Source: 21-14-0-10-47-8 sp966211795 (GTDB taxonomy: Bacteria; Bdellovibrionota; Bdellovibrionia; Bdellovibrionales; Bdellovibrionaceae). From it: a stretch of 64,000 bases of DNA. Under the pieces are notes generated by a model. It was not told the origin of the DNA, did not search any database, and saw only the letters and a program-made list of their open reading frames with translations. The stretch is taken from positions 186,001-250,000 of the forward strand of contig CBIHNW010000001.1 of assembly GCA_966211795.1 (NCBI GenBank), given 5' to 3'. Below are positions 35,860-44,861 of the stretch, one piece after another. Position 1 is the first letter of the stretch. Every line of letters begins with the position of its first letter. A program made the translations under genes and the position numbers.

Positions 35860-37374
35860 ATGTCGGCAGAAATCCTCATCAACGTCAGACCCCAAGAAAC
35901 CCGCGTCGCCTATATCGAGGCCGGAGTCCTGGCGGATTTTAAAATTGAACGCAAAACATCCCCCACCTTGGTGGGATCCATCCATCGTGGCAAAGTCATC
36001 CGGGTCCTGCCCGGGATGCAGGCAGCATTCGTGGACATTGGTCTAGAAAAGGCCGCCTTTCTTTATGTCGGCGACATCCGCGATGATTTTGACGAAACCT
36101 TCTCAGATCCTGATCGCGATAGCCCCATGGTGGACGAGGACGACCAAGACCGGATCGTCGAAACCCCAAAGACGCCCATTCAAGATTTGCTGACCGAAGG
36201 CCAACACATTTTGGTGCAGGTCGCAAAAGATCCGATCGGCACCAAGGGTGCTCGTCTCACCACGCATATCAGTTTGCCTGGCCGATTTGTTGTCTATCTG
36301 CCAACGGTTCGCCATCTGGGAATCTCGCGTCGAATTGAAAACGAAAAAGAGCGCGAGCGATTGAAGAACCTGGTCACCAAAATCAATCCATCTGGCGGCG
36401 TCATCGTCCGCACTGCCGGCGAAGCCGCGACCGAAGAAAGCCTTAAAAACGACATTGAATACCTGGATCGTCTCAGCAAAGAGGTCTTCAAAAATTATGA
36501 AAAGAAAAAAGGCACGGGTCTGATTCATCAAGAAATCGATGTCGAGCTTCGGGCTCTGCGCGATTTGATGAGCGAAGAAGTCACCAGCGTTTGGGTCGAT
36601 GATCCCGAAGTTCACAAAAAAGTCGTAAAGTTCGTGTCGCAACTGATGCCGAAGTACAAACAAAACATCGTCTTGTACGAAGAGAAAAAACCGCTGTTTG
36701 ATCTCTACGATATCGACATCGAAATTTCGCGCTCTCTCGACCGAAAAATCTGGCTCAAATCCGGCGGCTACATCGTCATCGACGAAGCGGAAGCCTTGGT
36801 CGTCATCGATGTCAATACCGGCAAGTACGTTGGCAAACGAGACTTAGAAGATACGATCTTGAAAACAAATCTTGAAGCCGTGAAAGAGATCGCCCACCAA
36901 CTGCGAATCCGAAATTGCGGCGGCATTATCATCATCGATTTCATCGATATGGAAAAAGAATCCCACCGCGAAAAAGTGATGGCCGTGCTCGGCGAAGATC
37001 TGCAAAAAGATCGTGCCCGCACCAACATCATTTCCATGTCCCCGTTGGGGCTGGTCGAGATGACGCGAAAACGCATTCGCCCAAGTCTGATCAAAACTTT
37101 GTGCGAGCCCTGCACCTATTGCGAAGGCCGTGGCTACACCAAAAGAAAATCAACGGTCGCGAACGAAATCTTCCGCGAGCTCGAACGGGATTTGCCACAA
37201 ATGGAAAATAAAAAATCCAACATCGTGATTCACACTCACCAGGAAGTGGTCGATTGGATCTACGAAGTCGAAGGCGAAACCTTGAATTTTATCGAGCAAA
37301 AAATCGGCAAATCCGTGGCGTTCAAAATTGAACCCACCTACCACGTCGAACAATACGAGATCTTTATTTTGTAG
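35860..37374 (+). CDS. rng: ribonuclease G
   Basis: Endoribonuclease of the RNase E/G family, acting in rRNA and mRNA processing. The 504-residue product has an N-terminal S1-like domain (about 38-130, GKVIRVLPGMQAAFVDIGLEKAAFL) with an acidic insertion, the DNase I-like catalytic segment with VIDVNTGKYVGKRDLEDT (metal-binding aspartates), and the zinc-link CEPCTYCEGRG. There is no long E-type C-terminal scaffold, so it is RNase G rather than E. Its 3' end overlaps the convergent gene at 37364 by 11 bases. Confidence 0.95.
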   Translation: MSAEILINVRPQETRVAYIEAGVLADFKIERKTSPTLVGSIHRGKVIRVLPGMQAAFVDIGLEKAAFLYVGDIRDDFDETFSDPDRDSPMVDEDDQDRIVETPKTPIQDLLTEGQHILVQVAKDPIGTKGARLTTHISLPGRFVVYLPTVRHLGISRRIENEKERERLKNLVTKINPSGGVIVRTAGEAATEESLKNDIEYLDRLSKEVFKNYEKKKGTGLIHQEIDVELRALRDLMSEEVTSVWVDDPEVHKKVVKFVSQLMPKYKQNIVLYEEKKPLFDLYDIDIEISRSLDRKIWLKSGGYIVIDEAEALVVIDVNTGKYVGKRDLEDTILKTNLEAVKEIAHQLRIRNCGGIIIIDFIDMEKESHREKVMAVLGEDLQKDRARTNIISMSPLGLVEMTRKRIRPSLIKTLCEPCTYCEGRGYTKRKSTVANEIFRELERDLPQMENKKSNIVIHTHQEVVDWIYEVEGETLNFIEQKIGKSVAFKIEPTYHVEQYEIFIL

Positions 37375-38116
37375 ACTTGGATCGAGAAGCGGCGCCCGAA
37401 GTTTTTTTCGACACCGCCGCCGGTGCGAACTGCTTGCAGTCTCGAGTGACCTTCGACTTCAGCTTGTCGAGATCTTCTTGTTCGTCTGGAAGAAAAATTT
37501 TCATCTGATCCTGAACTTCGGCATCAATTCGTGTTGGCGATTTGCTGTCCAATTGAGAACAGTAAGCGCCGTTGACTTTGTATTCGTACTTTTCACTTCC
37601 CAATTCCAAGGTGGGAAGACTTACGACTTCACGCAGGCTGCAGTCGGAATTGAAAACCTTCAGCAAATACTCGGACTCGCTGACCATCAAGCGGGTGGCG
37701 ACCACTCGATCGCCATCCAGGTAAAACAGCTTTTTCCCTTTTTTATAGATATGAGTATAGTCCACGCGCTCAGGATTCGCGGGGTGATCGCCAAGAGATT
37801 CGCCCAAGAGATATTCGGAAGCGGCATCAAAATTAAAACCTTCTTTAATATCCTTTAATTTAAAAGCAGTTTTCTTTCCAGCTTCAGTATTCAAATAAGC
37901 ATTGGGCATAGCTTCGGGATGAGTTGCCTCAAAAGCCCGCATTGGCGTCACGTGCTGCTCGTAGCGAGCATTCAAGGCATGCAAAAAAGGGCGCGAGTCC
38001 CGACCCATCATCTGATCCCGTTTGACCGAAACCAACTCTTTTCCCTGATCACAAGTCCAAGCCGCCAGAGCTGGCTGCATCCCACAAAAAACCACGAGCA
38101 CCATCAACGCCTTCAT
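37364..38116 (-). CDS. secreted hypothetical protein
   Basis: A 250-residue exported protein with a signal peptide ending near LALA (residue 18). The mature part has four or so cysteines (CDQGKE, NSDCSL, GAYCSQ, RDCKQ) that could pair, a mixed alpha/beta character, and a lysine/serine-rich C-terminal tail. I do not recognise a family. The gene stands alone on the minus strand and overlaps the 3' end of rng. Confidence 0.65.
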   Translation of the reverse strand: MKALMVLVVFCGMQPALAAWTCDQGKELVSVKRDQMMGRDSRPFLHALNARYEQHVTPMRAFEATHPEAMPNAYLNTEAGKKTAFKLKDIKEGFNFDAASEYLLGESLGDHPANPERVDYTHIYKKGKKLFYLDGDRVVATRLMVSESEYLLKVFNSDCSLREVVSLPTLELGSEKYEYKVNGAYCSQLDSKSPTRIDAEVQDQMKIFLPDEQEDLDKLKSKVTRDCKQFAPAAVSKKTSGAASRSKSTK

Positions 38117-38318
38117 AAAAACCTCGCTTCTTACTGATTATTCCTTCAGCAAGGGGGGTCGGCAAGCCCGGTTCAATATTCATCCTTGCCAGGGGATACA
38201 AAAGTCAGTAAATTCAACCACCTAAACCGCTTCGCGACCCAGTCTTGTTGACTCAAGCGCAAGGTCTCCCACTTCGGACTCTAAGAATGTGGAAAAATCA
38301 GGACTGGTTTGTTGACAA

Positions 38319-38346
38319 CCCCCCATGCTGGATGGCATCTAAGGGG
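38319..38346 (+). promoter_or_regulatory. hairpin leader or promoter element upstream of rplU
   Basis: CCCCCC, ATGC, loop TGGATG, GCAT, CTAA, GGGG forms a two-part hairpin ending 31 bases before the rplU start. TTGACA at 38312-38317 abuts it and could be a -35 box with CATCTA at 38336-38341 as a poor -10; the two readings exclude each other in part. L21 leaders are known in other bacteria, so an autoregulatory leader is possible. Confidence 0.3.
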
Positions 38347-38377
38347 ACTTTGTAATGCCCATTTTGGAGGATTAAAC

Positions 38378-38950
38378 ATGTACGCCATTATTCAAACAGG
38401 CGGAAAGCAATATCGAGTTCAACCCGGTGATGTGATCCGTGTTGAGAAACTAGAAAATGCTCTCGGTTCTGAATTCGATTTGCCTGAGGTTTTGTTGGTC
38501 GGTGGAGACGCTTCTGCAGTTGGAGCCCCACTTGTTCAAGGTGCGAAAGTTACCGTTGTCGTAACTAAGCAAACAAAAGACCGCAAAGTGATCGTATTCA
38601 AAAAGAAACGTCGCCAAGGTTATCGTAAATTCGCAACTCATCGTCAGCCTTTCACAGAACTTTTTGTGAAATCTATCTCTTTGGATGGCAAGACAGCTAA
38701 AGCTGATGGCGATGCAAACGTTGTTGACGTAACTCAATCGCGCCAAGATCGCATTGCTGCTCGCACTGAAGAGAAAAAAGCAGCATTGAACAACAAAGAA
38801 GTCCGAGCTGAAAAGAAAGCTGCAAAACCTGCTGCGAAGAAAAAAGTAGCAAAAAAAGCGGCTCCTAAAAAAGCAGCAGCCAAGAAAAAAGGCGGCGCTA
38901 AAAAGTCAGCAAAGAAACCAGCAGCAAAGAAAACTAGCAAGAAAGCGTAA
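38378..38950 (+). CDS. rplU: 50S ribosomal protein L21 with long lysine/alanine-rich tail
   Basis: Large-subunit ribosomal protein that binds 23S rRNA. Residues 1 to about 105 are a standard L21 (YAIIQTGGKQYRV, KRRQGYRKFATHRQPFTEL). A tail of about 85 residues follows, its last 60 made mostly of Lys and Ala with KKAAPKK- and AAKKK-like units, as in histone H1 C-termini; the product is 190 residues against about 103 for typical L21. The ATG at 38378 has TTGGAGG upstream. A hairpin AGAAAGC-GTAA-GCTTTCT spans the stop codon. rpmA follows. Confidence 0.95.
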   Translation: MYAIIQTGGKQYRVQPGDVIRVEKLENALGSEFDLPEVLLVGGDASAVGAPLVQGAKVTVVVTKQTKDRKVIVFKKKRRQGYRKFATHRQPFTELFVKSISLDGKTAKADGDANVVDVTQSRQDRIAARTEEKKAALNNKEVRAEKKAAKPAAKKKVAKKAAPKKAAAKKKGGAKKSAKKPAAKKTSKKA

Positions 38951-39034
38951 GCTTTCTGAAAATTTGATCGCCCGGTAGGGGCACTAGCGGCCACGTCTGA
39001 ACGAAATAAGAAGTGGCTTTTAAGAGGTGACAGG

Positions 39035-39295
39035 ATGGCAAGTAAAAAGGCCGGCGGTTCGACGAAAAACGGACGCGATTCACAGAGTAAACGATTGGGT
39101 GTTAAACGCTTTGGTGGTGAGCATGTTCTTCCAGGAACAATCATCGTTCGTCAGCGTGGTTCAAAATACACAATGGGCAACAACGTAAAGATGGGCCGTG
39201 ACTATACGATCTACTCAGTGATCGATGGTTTGGTTAAATTCGAACGTTACTCAAAAGAGAAATTCAAAATCAGCGTTTACCCAAAATCTGCGTAG
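39035..39295 (+). CDS. rpmA: 50S ribosomal protein L27
   Basis: Large-subunit protein near the peptidyl-transferase centre. The 86-residue product has the standard ASKKAGGSTKNGRDSQSKRLG N-terminus and GTIIVRQRG. It has no cleaved N-terminal extension. AGAGGTGACAGG precedes the ATG. It follows rplU in the usual order and ends at a clear terminator. Confidence 0.98.
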   Translation: MASKKAGGSTKNGRDSQSKRLGVKRFGGEHVLPGTIIVRQRGSKYTMGNNVKMGRDYTIYSVIDGLVKFERYSKEKFKISVYPKSA

Positions 39296-39331
39296 ACCTG
39301 ATTTTTAGAATTAATTTTACAGTTATATAAA

Positions 39332-39358
39332 GAGGGAGCCCAACAGGCTCCCTTTTTG
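39332..39358 (+). terminator. intrinsic terminator after rpmA
   Basis: GGGAGCC, loop CAACA, GGCTCCC, then TTTTT, 36 bases after the rpmA stop. The rest of the gap up to obgE (to 39568) shows no other feature. Confidence 0.93.
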
Positions 39359-39568
39359 TTATACATGCCAAATCACTTTAAAAACTCGTGATCCTTCTAA
39401 GATAATGCTTTCCTCGTTCGCGCCTTCGCGGACCAGTTTTTAAAATGGTTTGATAGTTTGCGAAAATAGAAAAGATCAGAAGATAACCTGATTAGAAAAC
39501 CAATTGTGCTGCTTGGGCGGCTGTCAAATTTCCGAGCTTAGGGATTTGATTCAAGACGTGAGATCCAA

Positions 39569-40603
39569 ATGAAGTTCATCGATGAAGTGAAAATAGTAAT
39601 TGCCTCGGGTAAAGGCGGTCCTGGTTGCGTGAGCTTCCGCCGCGAATCCATGACTCCGCGAGGGGGACCTGATGGTGGTGACGGCGGCAAGGGTGGCGAT
39701 GTCATCTTGCGGACCGCTAAGAATCTGAATTCGTTGGTGGACTATCGTCGAAATAAAAAATACGCGGCCGAAAACGGCGTTCAGGGTAGCAGCTCAAACT
39801 GCACGGGCGCTCATGGCCAAGACATGGTGATGCTGGTTCCTCCAGGAACCATCATTCGCGATATGAATGGCGAAATTTTGGTCGATATGACGGGGATCGA
39901 AGAATACGTTCTGCTTAAAGGTGGACGTGGTGGTCGCGGCAATTGGCATTTTAAAAACAGTGTCAATCAAGCGCCCGAACACGCTCAGCCGGGTGAGCCC
40001 GGCCAAGAAGTCGAAGTCAAAATGGAGCTGAAACTGATTGCCGATGTAGGCATCATTGGCTCTCCGAATGCCGGCAAATCCACTCTGATCTCAAGGGTCT
40101 CTGCCGCCAAACCAAAGATCGCCGATTATCCATTCACGACGCTGACGCCAAATTTGGGTGTGGTGAAAGTTGGCGACGAAAGAGCTTTTGTCGTCGCCGA
40201 TATTCCGGGACTGGTCAAGGGTGCTCATCAAGGCATTGGTTTGGGAATTCAATTTTTGAAACACATCGAACGCACGCGCGTTTTTGTTCATCTCGTTGAT
40301 ATTTCTGGCATGAGCTCGCAAGATCCATTGCAAGACTATAAAGACATCAATGCCGAGCTTCGCATGTATGACGAAGCAAACGAAGGCAAAGACGGATTCT
40401 TTCCTTTGAATGAACGAAAGCAGTTGGTGGTCTTAAATAAGATCGATACCTTGTCGGCCGACGCGATCGGAAAAATCCAAGCTCAATTTAAAAAAGAGCT
40501 GGGTTACGAACCCATGGCGATCTCTGCGGTGACTGGTAAAAACGTAGATAAATTATTGTTTGAAATTGGAAAGTATATCTTTTCTGCAGAGGACGAAACA
40601 TGA
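39569..40603 (+). CDS. obgE: GTPase Obg/CgtA
   Basis: Essential GTPase in 50S ribosome assembly and stress control. The 344-residue protein has the glycine-rich Obg domain (1 to about 158; GGPGCVSFRRESM, GGDGGKGGDV) and a G domain with G1 GSPNAGKST, G3 DIPGLVKGA, G4 NKID and the usual switch TTLTPNLGV. There is no OCT domain. It starts a tightly packed operon: the following nadD-rsfS gene overlaps its stop by four bases. Confidence 0.97.
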   Translation: MKFIDEVKIVIASGKGGPGCVSFRRESMTPRGGPDGGDGGKGGDVILRTAKNLNSLVDYRRNKKYAAENGVQGSSSNCTGAHGQDMVMLVPPGTIIRDMNGEILVDMTGIEEYVLLKGGRGGRGNWHFKNSVNQAPEHAQPGEPGQEVEVKMELKLIADVGIIGSPNAGKSTLISRVSAAKPKIADYPFTTLTPNLGVVKVGDERAFVVADIPGLVKGAHQGIGLGIQFLKHIERTRVFVHLVDISGMSSQDPLQDYKDINAELRMYDEANEGKDGFFPLNERKQLVVLNKIDTLSADAIGKIQAQFKKELGYEPMAISAVTGKNVDKLLFEIGKYIFSAEDET

Positions 40604-41610
40604 GAGTCGGAATATTCGGTGGCAGCTTCAACCCTCCGCACATGGGCCACCTGAACAGTTTGCAAGTTGTATTGAAAAAAGCGGGATTGAATCAAATTCG
40701 CGTGATTCCTGCGGCCCAAAATCCACTCAAGGTTCCAACCGAAGGTCCAACGCCCGAACAGCGCTTAGATATGACCAAGCTGGCTTTGCAGGGTTGGGGA
40801 GACGCTTTTGTCGTCGACGACCAAGAACTCAAACGTGGCGGCAAATCCTATACGATTGACACCATCAAATCACTTCGCAAGACGATCGATGCCGAAGATC
40901 TATTTCTGATCATCGGTATGGATAAGCTGGAAGAGCTTGAGCAGTGGAAAAATCCCGGCGAAATCCTAAAGGAAGCCAACATCATTTTGACGTCACGTCC
41001 AGGCTTTCAATTCCCGCAATCTGAAGATGAGCTGCCGGCATTCATCAAAAAAGAAGTCGCTGATTTTGATTTCAATTTCATTGAACTTAAAACCGGACGA
41101 AACATTCAATTTTTGAAATTGGAAGATGTGCCCGCTAGCGGAACCGAGCTTCGCAAATGGATCCGCATCGGTAAGAATGTCTCAAAATACATTCCACTTT
41201 CGGTTGAAACCTACATCAAAGAAAACAAGCTCTACAAAGCGCCCGGCGATAAGATCAAAGACTATAAAGACCTGGCCGTTTTCTGCGCGAACACTTTGTT
41301 TTCGAAAAAAGCCATTCAGGTTCGTGGTTTCGATCTGCGAAACATGACGGCACCGGCGGAATTCACTTTGGTGGCATCGGGGACAAGCACTCGGCATGCG
41401 TCTTCATTGGGTGAAAACCTGATGCGGGCGGTAAAAGAGGAGTTCAATATTTTCCCGCAAAGCGTGGAAGGCATTGATGAAGGTCGTTGGGTGGTTGTCG
41501 ATTACGGATCGCTGATCGTTCATGTTTTTTACGATTACGTTCGCCAAGAGTATTCAATTGAAAATCTCTGGCGAGAAGCCAAAGACATGGGTCTTAAAGA
41601 GCCGTCGTGA
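40600..41610 (+). CDS. NadD nicotinate-nucleotide adenylyltransferase fused to ribosomal silencing factor RsfS
   Basis: A 336-residue fusion. Residues 1 to about 212 are NadD, which makes deamido-NAD from nicotinate mononucleotide and ATP: GGSFNPPHMGH nucleotide loop and the VPASGTELRKWI C-terminal motif. Residues about 218-336 are RsfS (YbeB/Iojap), which binds L14 and blocks subunit joining when nutrients are low: KDLAVFCANTLFSKK, VASGTSTRHASSLGENL, GRWVVVDYGSLIVHVF. These are normally separate adjacent genes. No stop codon or frameshift separates them. It overlaps obgE (ATGA) and rlmH (GTGA). Confidence 0.93.
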   Translation: MRVGIFGGSFNPPHMGHLNSLQVVLKKAGLNQIRVIPAAQNPLKVPTEGPTPEQRLDMTKLALQGWGDAFVVDDQELKRGGKSYTIDTIKSLRKTIDAEDLFLIIGMDKLEELEQWKNPGEILKEANIILTSRPGFQFPQSEDELPAFIKKEVADFDFNFIELKTGRNIQFLKLEDVPASGTELRKWIRIGKNVSKYIPLSVETYIKENKLYKAPGDKIKDYKDLAVFCANTLFSKKAIQVRGFDLRNMTAPAEFTLVASGTSTRHASSLGENLMRAVKEEFNIFPQSVEGIDEGRWVVVDYGSLIVHVFYDYVRQEYSIENLWREAKDMGLKEPS

Positions 41611-42077
41611 AATTCGTTTTGTTGACCTGCGCCACCGCTTCGGAAGATTGGGCTGACCAGGTCGATGAGCTTTATTCAAAAAAGATCACGCCATTCATTC
41701 CCTTTGAGATCAAGCGACTCAAAATCAAAAAAGCCTCTCGCGAAGATCGCGATCAGAAATTAAAATCTGATTCCGATGCCTTACTGGCCGAGGTCAAACC
41801 GGATGATTACGTCGTCCTTTTCGATGAGCGAGGAGACGTCCTCGAGTCTCGAAAATTCGCGCAAAAAATCGAATCCATTCTGAATTCGGGAAAAAAACGC
41901 ACCATTTTCATCATCGGTGGCGCCTACGGTGTCGATGAGCGGGTGCGCACGCGGGCCCAGCTGAAAGTGTCCCTTTCGAAAATGGTTTTAAACCATCTGG
42001 TCGCACAAACAGTGGTGCTCGAGCAAATCTACCGAAGCTTTGCGATTCTCAAAAATCTTCCTTACCATAATGATTGA
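41607..42077 (+). CDS. rlmH: 23S rRNA pseudouridine-1915 N3-methyltransferase
   Basis: SPOUT-class methyltransferase modifying helix 69 of 23S rRNA on assembled ribosomes. The 156-residue product has the knotted fold motifs LLTCATASEDWADQ near the start, LFDERGD, IFIIGGAYGVDERV (SAM-binding glycines) and the C-terminal LPYH. The GTG start overlaps the preceding TGA (GTGA). RlmH commonly sits beside rsfS and nadD, as here. Confidence 0.94.
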   Translation: MKFVLLTCATASEDWADQVDELYSKKITPFIPFEIKRLKIKKASREDRDQKLKSDSDALLAEVKPDDYVVLFDERGDVLESRKFAQKIESILNSGKKRTIFIIGGAYGVDERVRTRAQLKVSLSKMVLNHLVAQTVVLEQIYRSFAILKNLPYHND

Positions 42078-42164
42078 AGCCCTTCCGAAATTCGGATGCC
42101 GGGGGGCGAAAGCCGATTCATTTGGTGTGCGGGGTTTGCCTCAGAATTGCAAAGTTCTGAAATA

Positions 42165-42812
42165 ATGAGACAAGCAATTTGGAAATGGATTCATCAGCAA
42201 GGTCGGTGCTGTCTGCACTGTGGGTCGTTTTTCGTGACGAACTCGCAATTTTGCCAGTGTTGCGAGACCGATCTCTGGAGAAAGCATCCGACCACCCGCG
42301 CCTTCGAGCTGACCGCGACCGAAATTCAGGCATGGGCCTTATTCGACTGGTTTCCGGATCAGGATCGAAAGGTTTCGAAATTGATAATTTCACTGAAGGG
42401 CGGAGAACCGGCGGTGGCCTTCGATTTTTATGCGCGGGCATTTGTTGCGCGAATGCCTCTAGCTTCGCTGCCATCAAATGCGGTGCTTTTGCCGTGTCCA
42501 AACTCGAAGGGACGCGATCATGCTGCGAACTGGGCAAAAGCTCTTTCGAAGCTTTTGGGAATCCCGGTCATTCAATCCTTAGAATTTATGCCCGGCCACA
42601 CATCCCAAAAATCTAAAACAATTTCTGAAAGACAGAAAATTGTCTTCCATGCGACTGACCATCCAACGCACAAGCATGTAATTTTTATCGACGATATCGT
42701 CACAACCGGAGCAACGGCCTTGGCCGCGAAGAAGGCTTTAGGCCGCACCCAGGGTTTTGAGGTCTGGTGTTTAGCACACAGACGTCAGCTTGCCGCTGAT
42801 CTGATATTTTGA
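42165..42812 (+). CDS. ComF-like phosphoribosyltransferase-family protein
   Basis: A 215-residue protein with an N-terminal cysteine cluster (CCLHCGSFF, FCQCCETDL; likely zinc-binding) and a type I phosphoribosyltransferase fold ending in the PRPP loop VIFIDDIVTTGATAL. This is the ComFC/GntX plan, linked to DNA uptake in competence. The ATG at 42165 has no strong ribosome site; the frame is open upstream to 42096. No other competence gene is in the window. Confidence 0.85.
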   Translation: MRQAIWKWIHQQGRCCLHCGSFFVTNSQFCQCCETDLWRKHPTTRAFELTATEIQAWALFDWFPDQDRKVSKLIISLKGGEPAVAFDFYARAFVARMPLASLPSNAVLLPCPNSKGRDHAANWAKALSKLLGIPVIQSLEFMPGHTSQKSKTISERQKIVFHATDHPTHKHVIFIDDIVTTGATALAAKKALGRTQGFEVWCLAHRRQLAADLIF

Positions 42813-42858
42813 TATATAACTTGTCGATATATCTCATAATTTCAAAAGGATTTTCGCA

Positions 42859-43521
42859 GTGGCCAACGCGCTCGTTTTGTTGATTTCAACTTTTGTTTTT
42901 GCAGCCGGACCAACAGTTAAAAAAAATCCAACGATGGATTTGAAACCATTAACGGAAGCAACGGCAAAATACCGTCAAGCAACCATGGTGCAAATGTCGC
43001 TGGAAAAAATCGTCAAGTCTGAGCTGACCGGAAAAGAAACCAAACTGCAGGGTGAGATTTCGTTGTCGGCAGGCTTGTTTCGTTTGGAAAATAAAGAGCC
43101 CGAAAAATCTTTGCTCGTGTTTGACGGCAAAACATTGTGGAACGAACAGCAACCGTCGTCAGATTTCGGTGGTTCCGTTCAGGTGACCAAATCAAAACTT
43201 TCGGGGAAAAATAAATCGCAAACATTGTTTGCAACTTTGTTAACCAAAGATCCGGTGACCAAGTACTTTAAGATTCTGTCCGCCAAGAAAGATGGCTCCC
43301 AAACCGTTTACGAAACAGAATCTTTGACCTCTGACCTGAATATCAAACATCTCACCTTGAAGATCGATAATTCATCAAAGCTCGTCTCTGAGATTTCCTA
43401 CAAGGACGATATCGGAAATTTGACGACGATGAAGTTTTCAAACGCGCAATTTAAAAAATCCATGAACAAAAAAATCTTTTCTTATCACCCGCCAAAAGGT
43501 GCTCAGGTAACAGAAATATGA
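42859..43521 (+). CDS. lolA: LolA-like outer-membrane lipoprotein carrier protein
   Basis: Periplasmic chaperone that ferries lipoproteins from the inner to the outer membrane. The 220-residue product has a signal peptide (cleavage near VFA, residue 15) and the LolA half-barrel pattern: TMVQMSLEKIVKSE, GEISLSAGLFRLE, LVFDGKTLWNEQ. Start is GTG with AAGGA 9 bases upstream. Its end overlaps the start of rimO by four bases. Confidence 0.85.
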   Translation: MANALVLLISTFVFAAGPTVKKNPTMDLKPLTEATAKYRQATMVQMSLEKIVKSELTGKETKLQGEISLSAGLFRLENKEPEKSLLVFDGKTLWNEQQPSSDFGGSVQVTKSKLSGKNKSQTLFATLLTKDPVTKYFKILSAKKDGSQTVYETESLTSDLNIKHLTLKIDNSSKLVSEISYKDDIGNLTTMKFSNAQFKKSMNKKIFSYHPPKGAQVTEI

Positions 43522-44861
43522 ACAAAGTCCACTTTATCAGTCTTGGGTGCCCTAAAAACTTGGTCGATAGCGAAATCATGGCGGGGACGCTCATGAAGGA
43601 AGGTTACTCGGTCACCGCCGATGCCGAAGGCGCCGACACGGTGATCGTGAACACTTGCGGCTTTATCGAAGAAAGTAAGAAAGAATCCATCCAAAGAATT
43701 TTGGACATGACCAATTTGAAAGATCAGGGCCAGGTCAAACGCGTGGTCGTAGCCGGGTGCCTGACTCAGCGATATAAGACGGACCTTGTTGATGGATTGC
43801 CGGAAGCGGATCTTTTTGTTGGTTCGGGCGAATTTCAAAATATCGCGAAGATCTTGAAAAATCACGAAGCGGGCGAAACAAAGAAGACTTTCTTCAATCT
43901 TCCTACTTTCTTGCAAGAAGAAGCCACTCCGCGAGTCAATTCGCAGCCCCGTCATCGGGCGTACCTGAAAATTTCTGAAGGCTGTCTGAAACGTTGTGCA
44001 TTTTGCGCCATCCCGTTGATCCGCGGAAACCTGCAATCTCGTACTCTGCAAAACGTCGTGAATGAAGCCAAATTGTTGGTCGCCGGTGGGGTGAAAGAAC
44101 TTTTGATCATCAGTCATGATTTCACCGATTACGGATGGGATTTGCGTCGCAAGAACAAAGATGCGAAGGAAAGCCCCGAAGAGCTTTTGAAGGCACTCTC
44201 TGAAATCGAAGGTGTCGAGTGGGTGCGTATGCTTTATTTGTACCCAGACGGAATCACGCCGAAAATGATCGAGCTGATCAAGAATAGCAAGAAACTCGTC
44301 AAATATTTCGACATGCCTTTGCAACACATCAACAACGATGTTTTGAAAAAGATGAATCGCAAGATGACTCGTGAAGAGATTGAAACGGTTTTGATGAACA
44401 TTCGCGAGCAAATCCCCGAGGCCGTCATCCGCACGCAATTCATCGTGGGATTCCCGGGCGAAACGGAAGAGCAATTCGAAGAACTTTTAAAGTTTATCAC
44501 CGAGCAAAAATTTGATCGTGTGGGTTGCTTTAAGTACTCGCCGGAAGAGAACACTCCGGGTGGTAAGATGCTCGACCAAGTTGACGAAGAGACCAAGCAA
44601 CGTCGGTACGAAGCCGTGATGGAAGTGCAGCAGAATATTTCACGGGAAAAACACCGAGCGTTTATCGGCAAGACCGTTCAGGTCTTGGTTGAAGGCTACA
44701 GTGAAGAAACAGAATTGCTTTTGCAGGGCCGTACCTCGCAACAAGCGCCAGACATTGACGGCGTCGTCTTGATCAATGACGGTGAAGCCCAGATCGGCGA
44801 TTTGGTTCAAGTCAAAATCACGGACAGCATGGAGTACGACCTTATCGGAGAAATCGTGTGA
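43518..44861 (+). CDS. rimO: ribosomal protein S12 methylthiotransferase RimO
   Basis: Radical SAM enzyme that methylthiolates an aspartate of ribosomal protein S12. The 447-residue product has the N-terminal UPF0004 domain with three cysteines (SLGCPKN, NTCGF, AGCLTQRY) for one cluster, the radical SAM motif CLKRCAFC, and a C-terminal TRAM domain. SLGCPKNLVDSE identifies RimO rather than MiaB. Start overlaps lolA (ATGA); the next gene starts at its last bases (GTGA). Confidence 0.96.
   Translation: MNKVHFISLGCPKNLVDSEIMAGTLMKEGYSVTADAEGADTVIVNTCGFIEESKKESIQRILDMTNLKDQGQVKRVVVAGCLTQRYKTDLVDGLPEADLFVGSGEFQNIAKILKNHEAGETKKTFFNLPTFLQEEATPRVNSQPRHRAYLKISEGCLKRCAFCAIPLIRGNLQSRTLQNVVNEAKLLVAGGVKELLIISHDFTDYGWDLRRKNKDAKESPEELLKALSEIEGVEWVRMLYLYPDGITPKMIELIKNSKKLVKYFDMPLQHINNDVLKKMNRKMTREEIETVLMNIREQIPEAVIRTQFIVGFPGETEEQFEELLKFITEQKFDRVGCFKYSPEENTPGGKMLDQVDEETKQRRYEAVMEVQQNISREKHRAFIGKTVQVLVEGYSEETELLLQGRTSQQAPDIDGVVLINDGEAQIGDLVQVKITDSMEYDLIGEIV

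Noticed and set aside
38117..38318. A tRNA upstream of rplU, suggested by GGTTCAA
   Set aside because: The flanking bases do not fold into a cloverleaf; only a T-loop-like string is present.
38734..39144. 136-residue hydrophobic minus-strand frame opposite rplU
   Set aside because: Phe/Ala-rich mirror of the Lys/Ala tail of L21.
43503..44474. 323-residue minus-strand frame opposite rimO
   Set aside because: Antisense shadow of a secure RimO gene.
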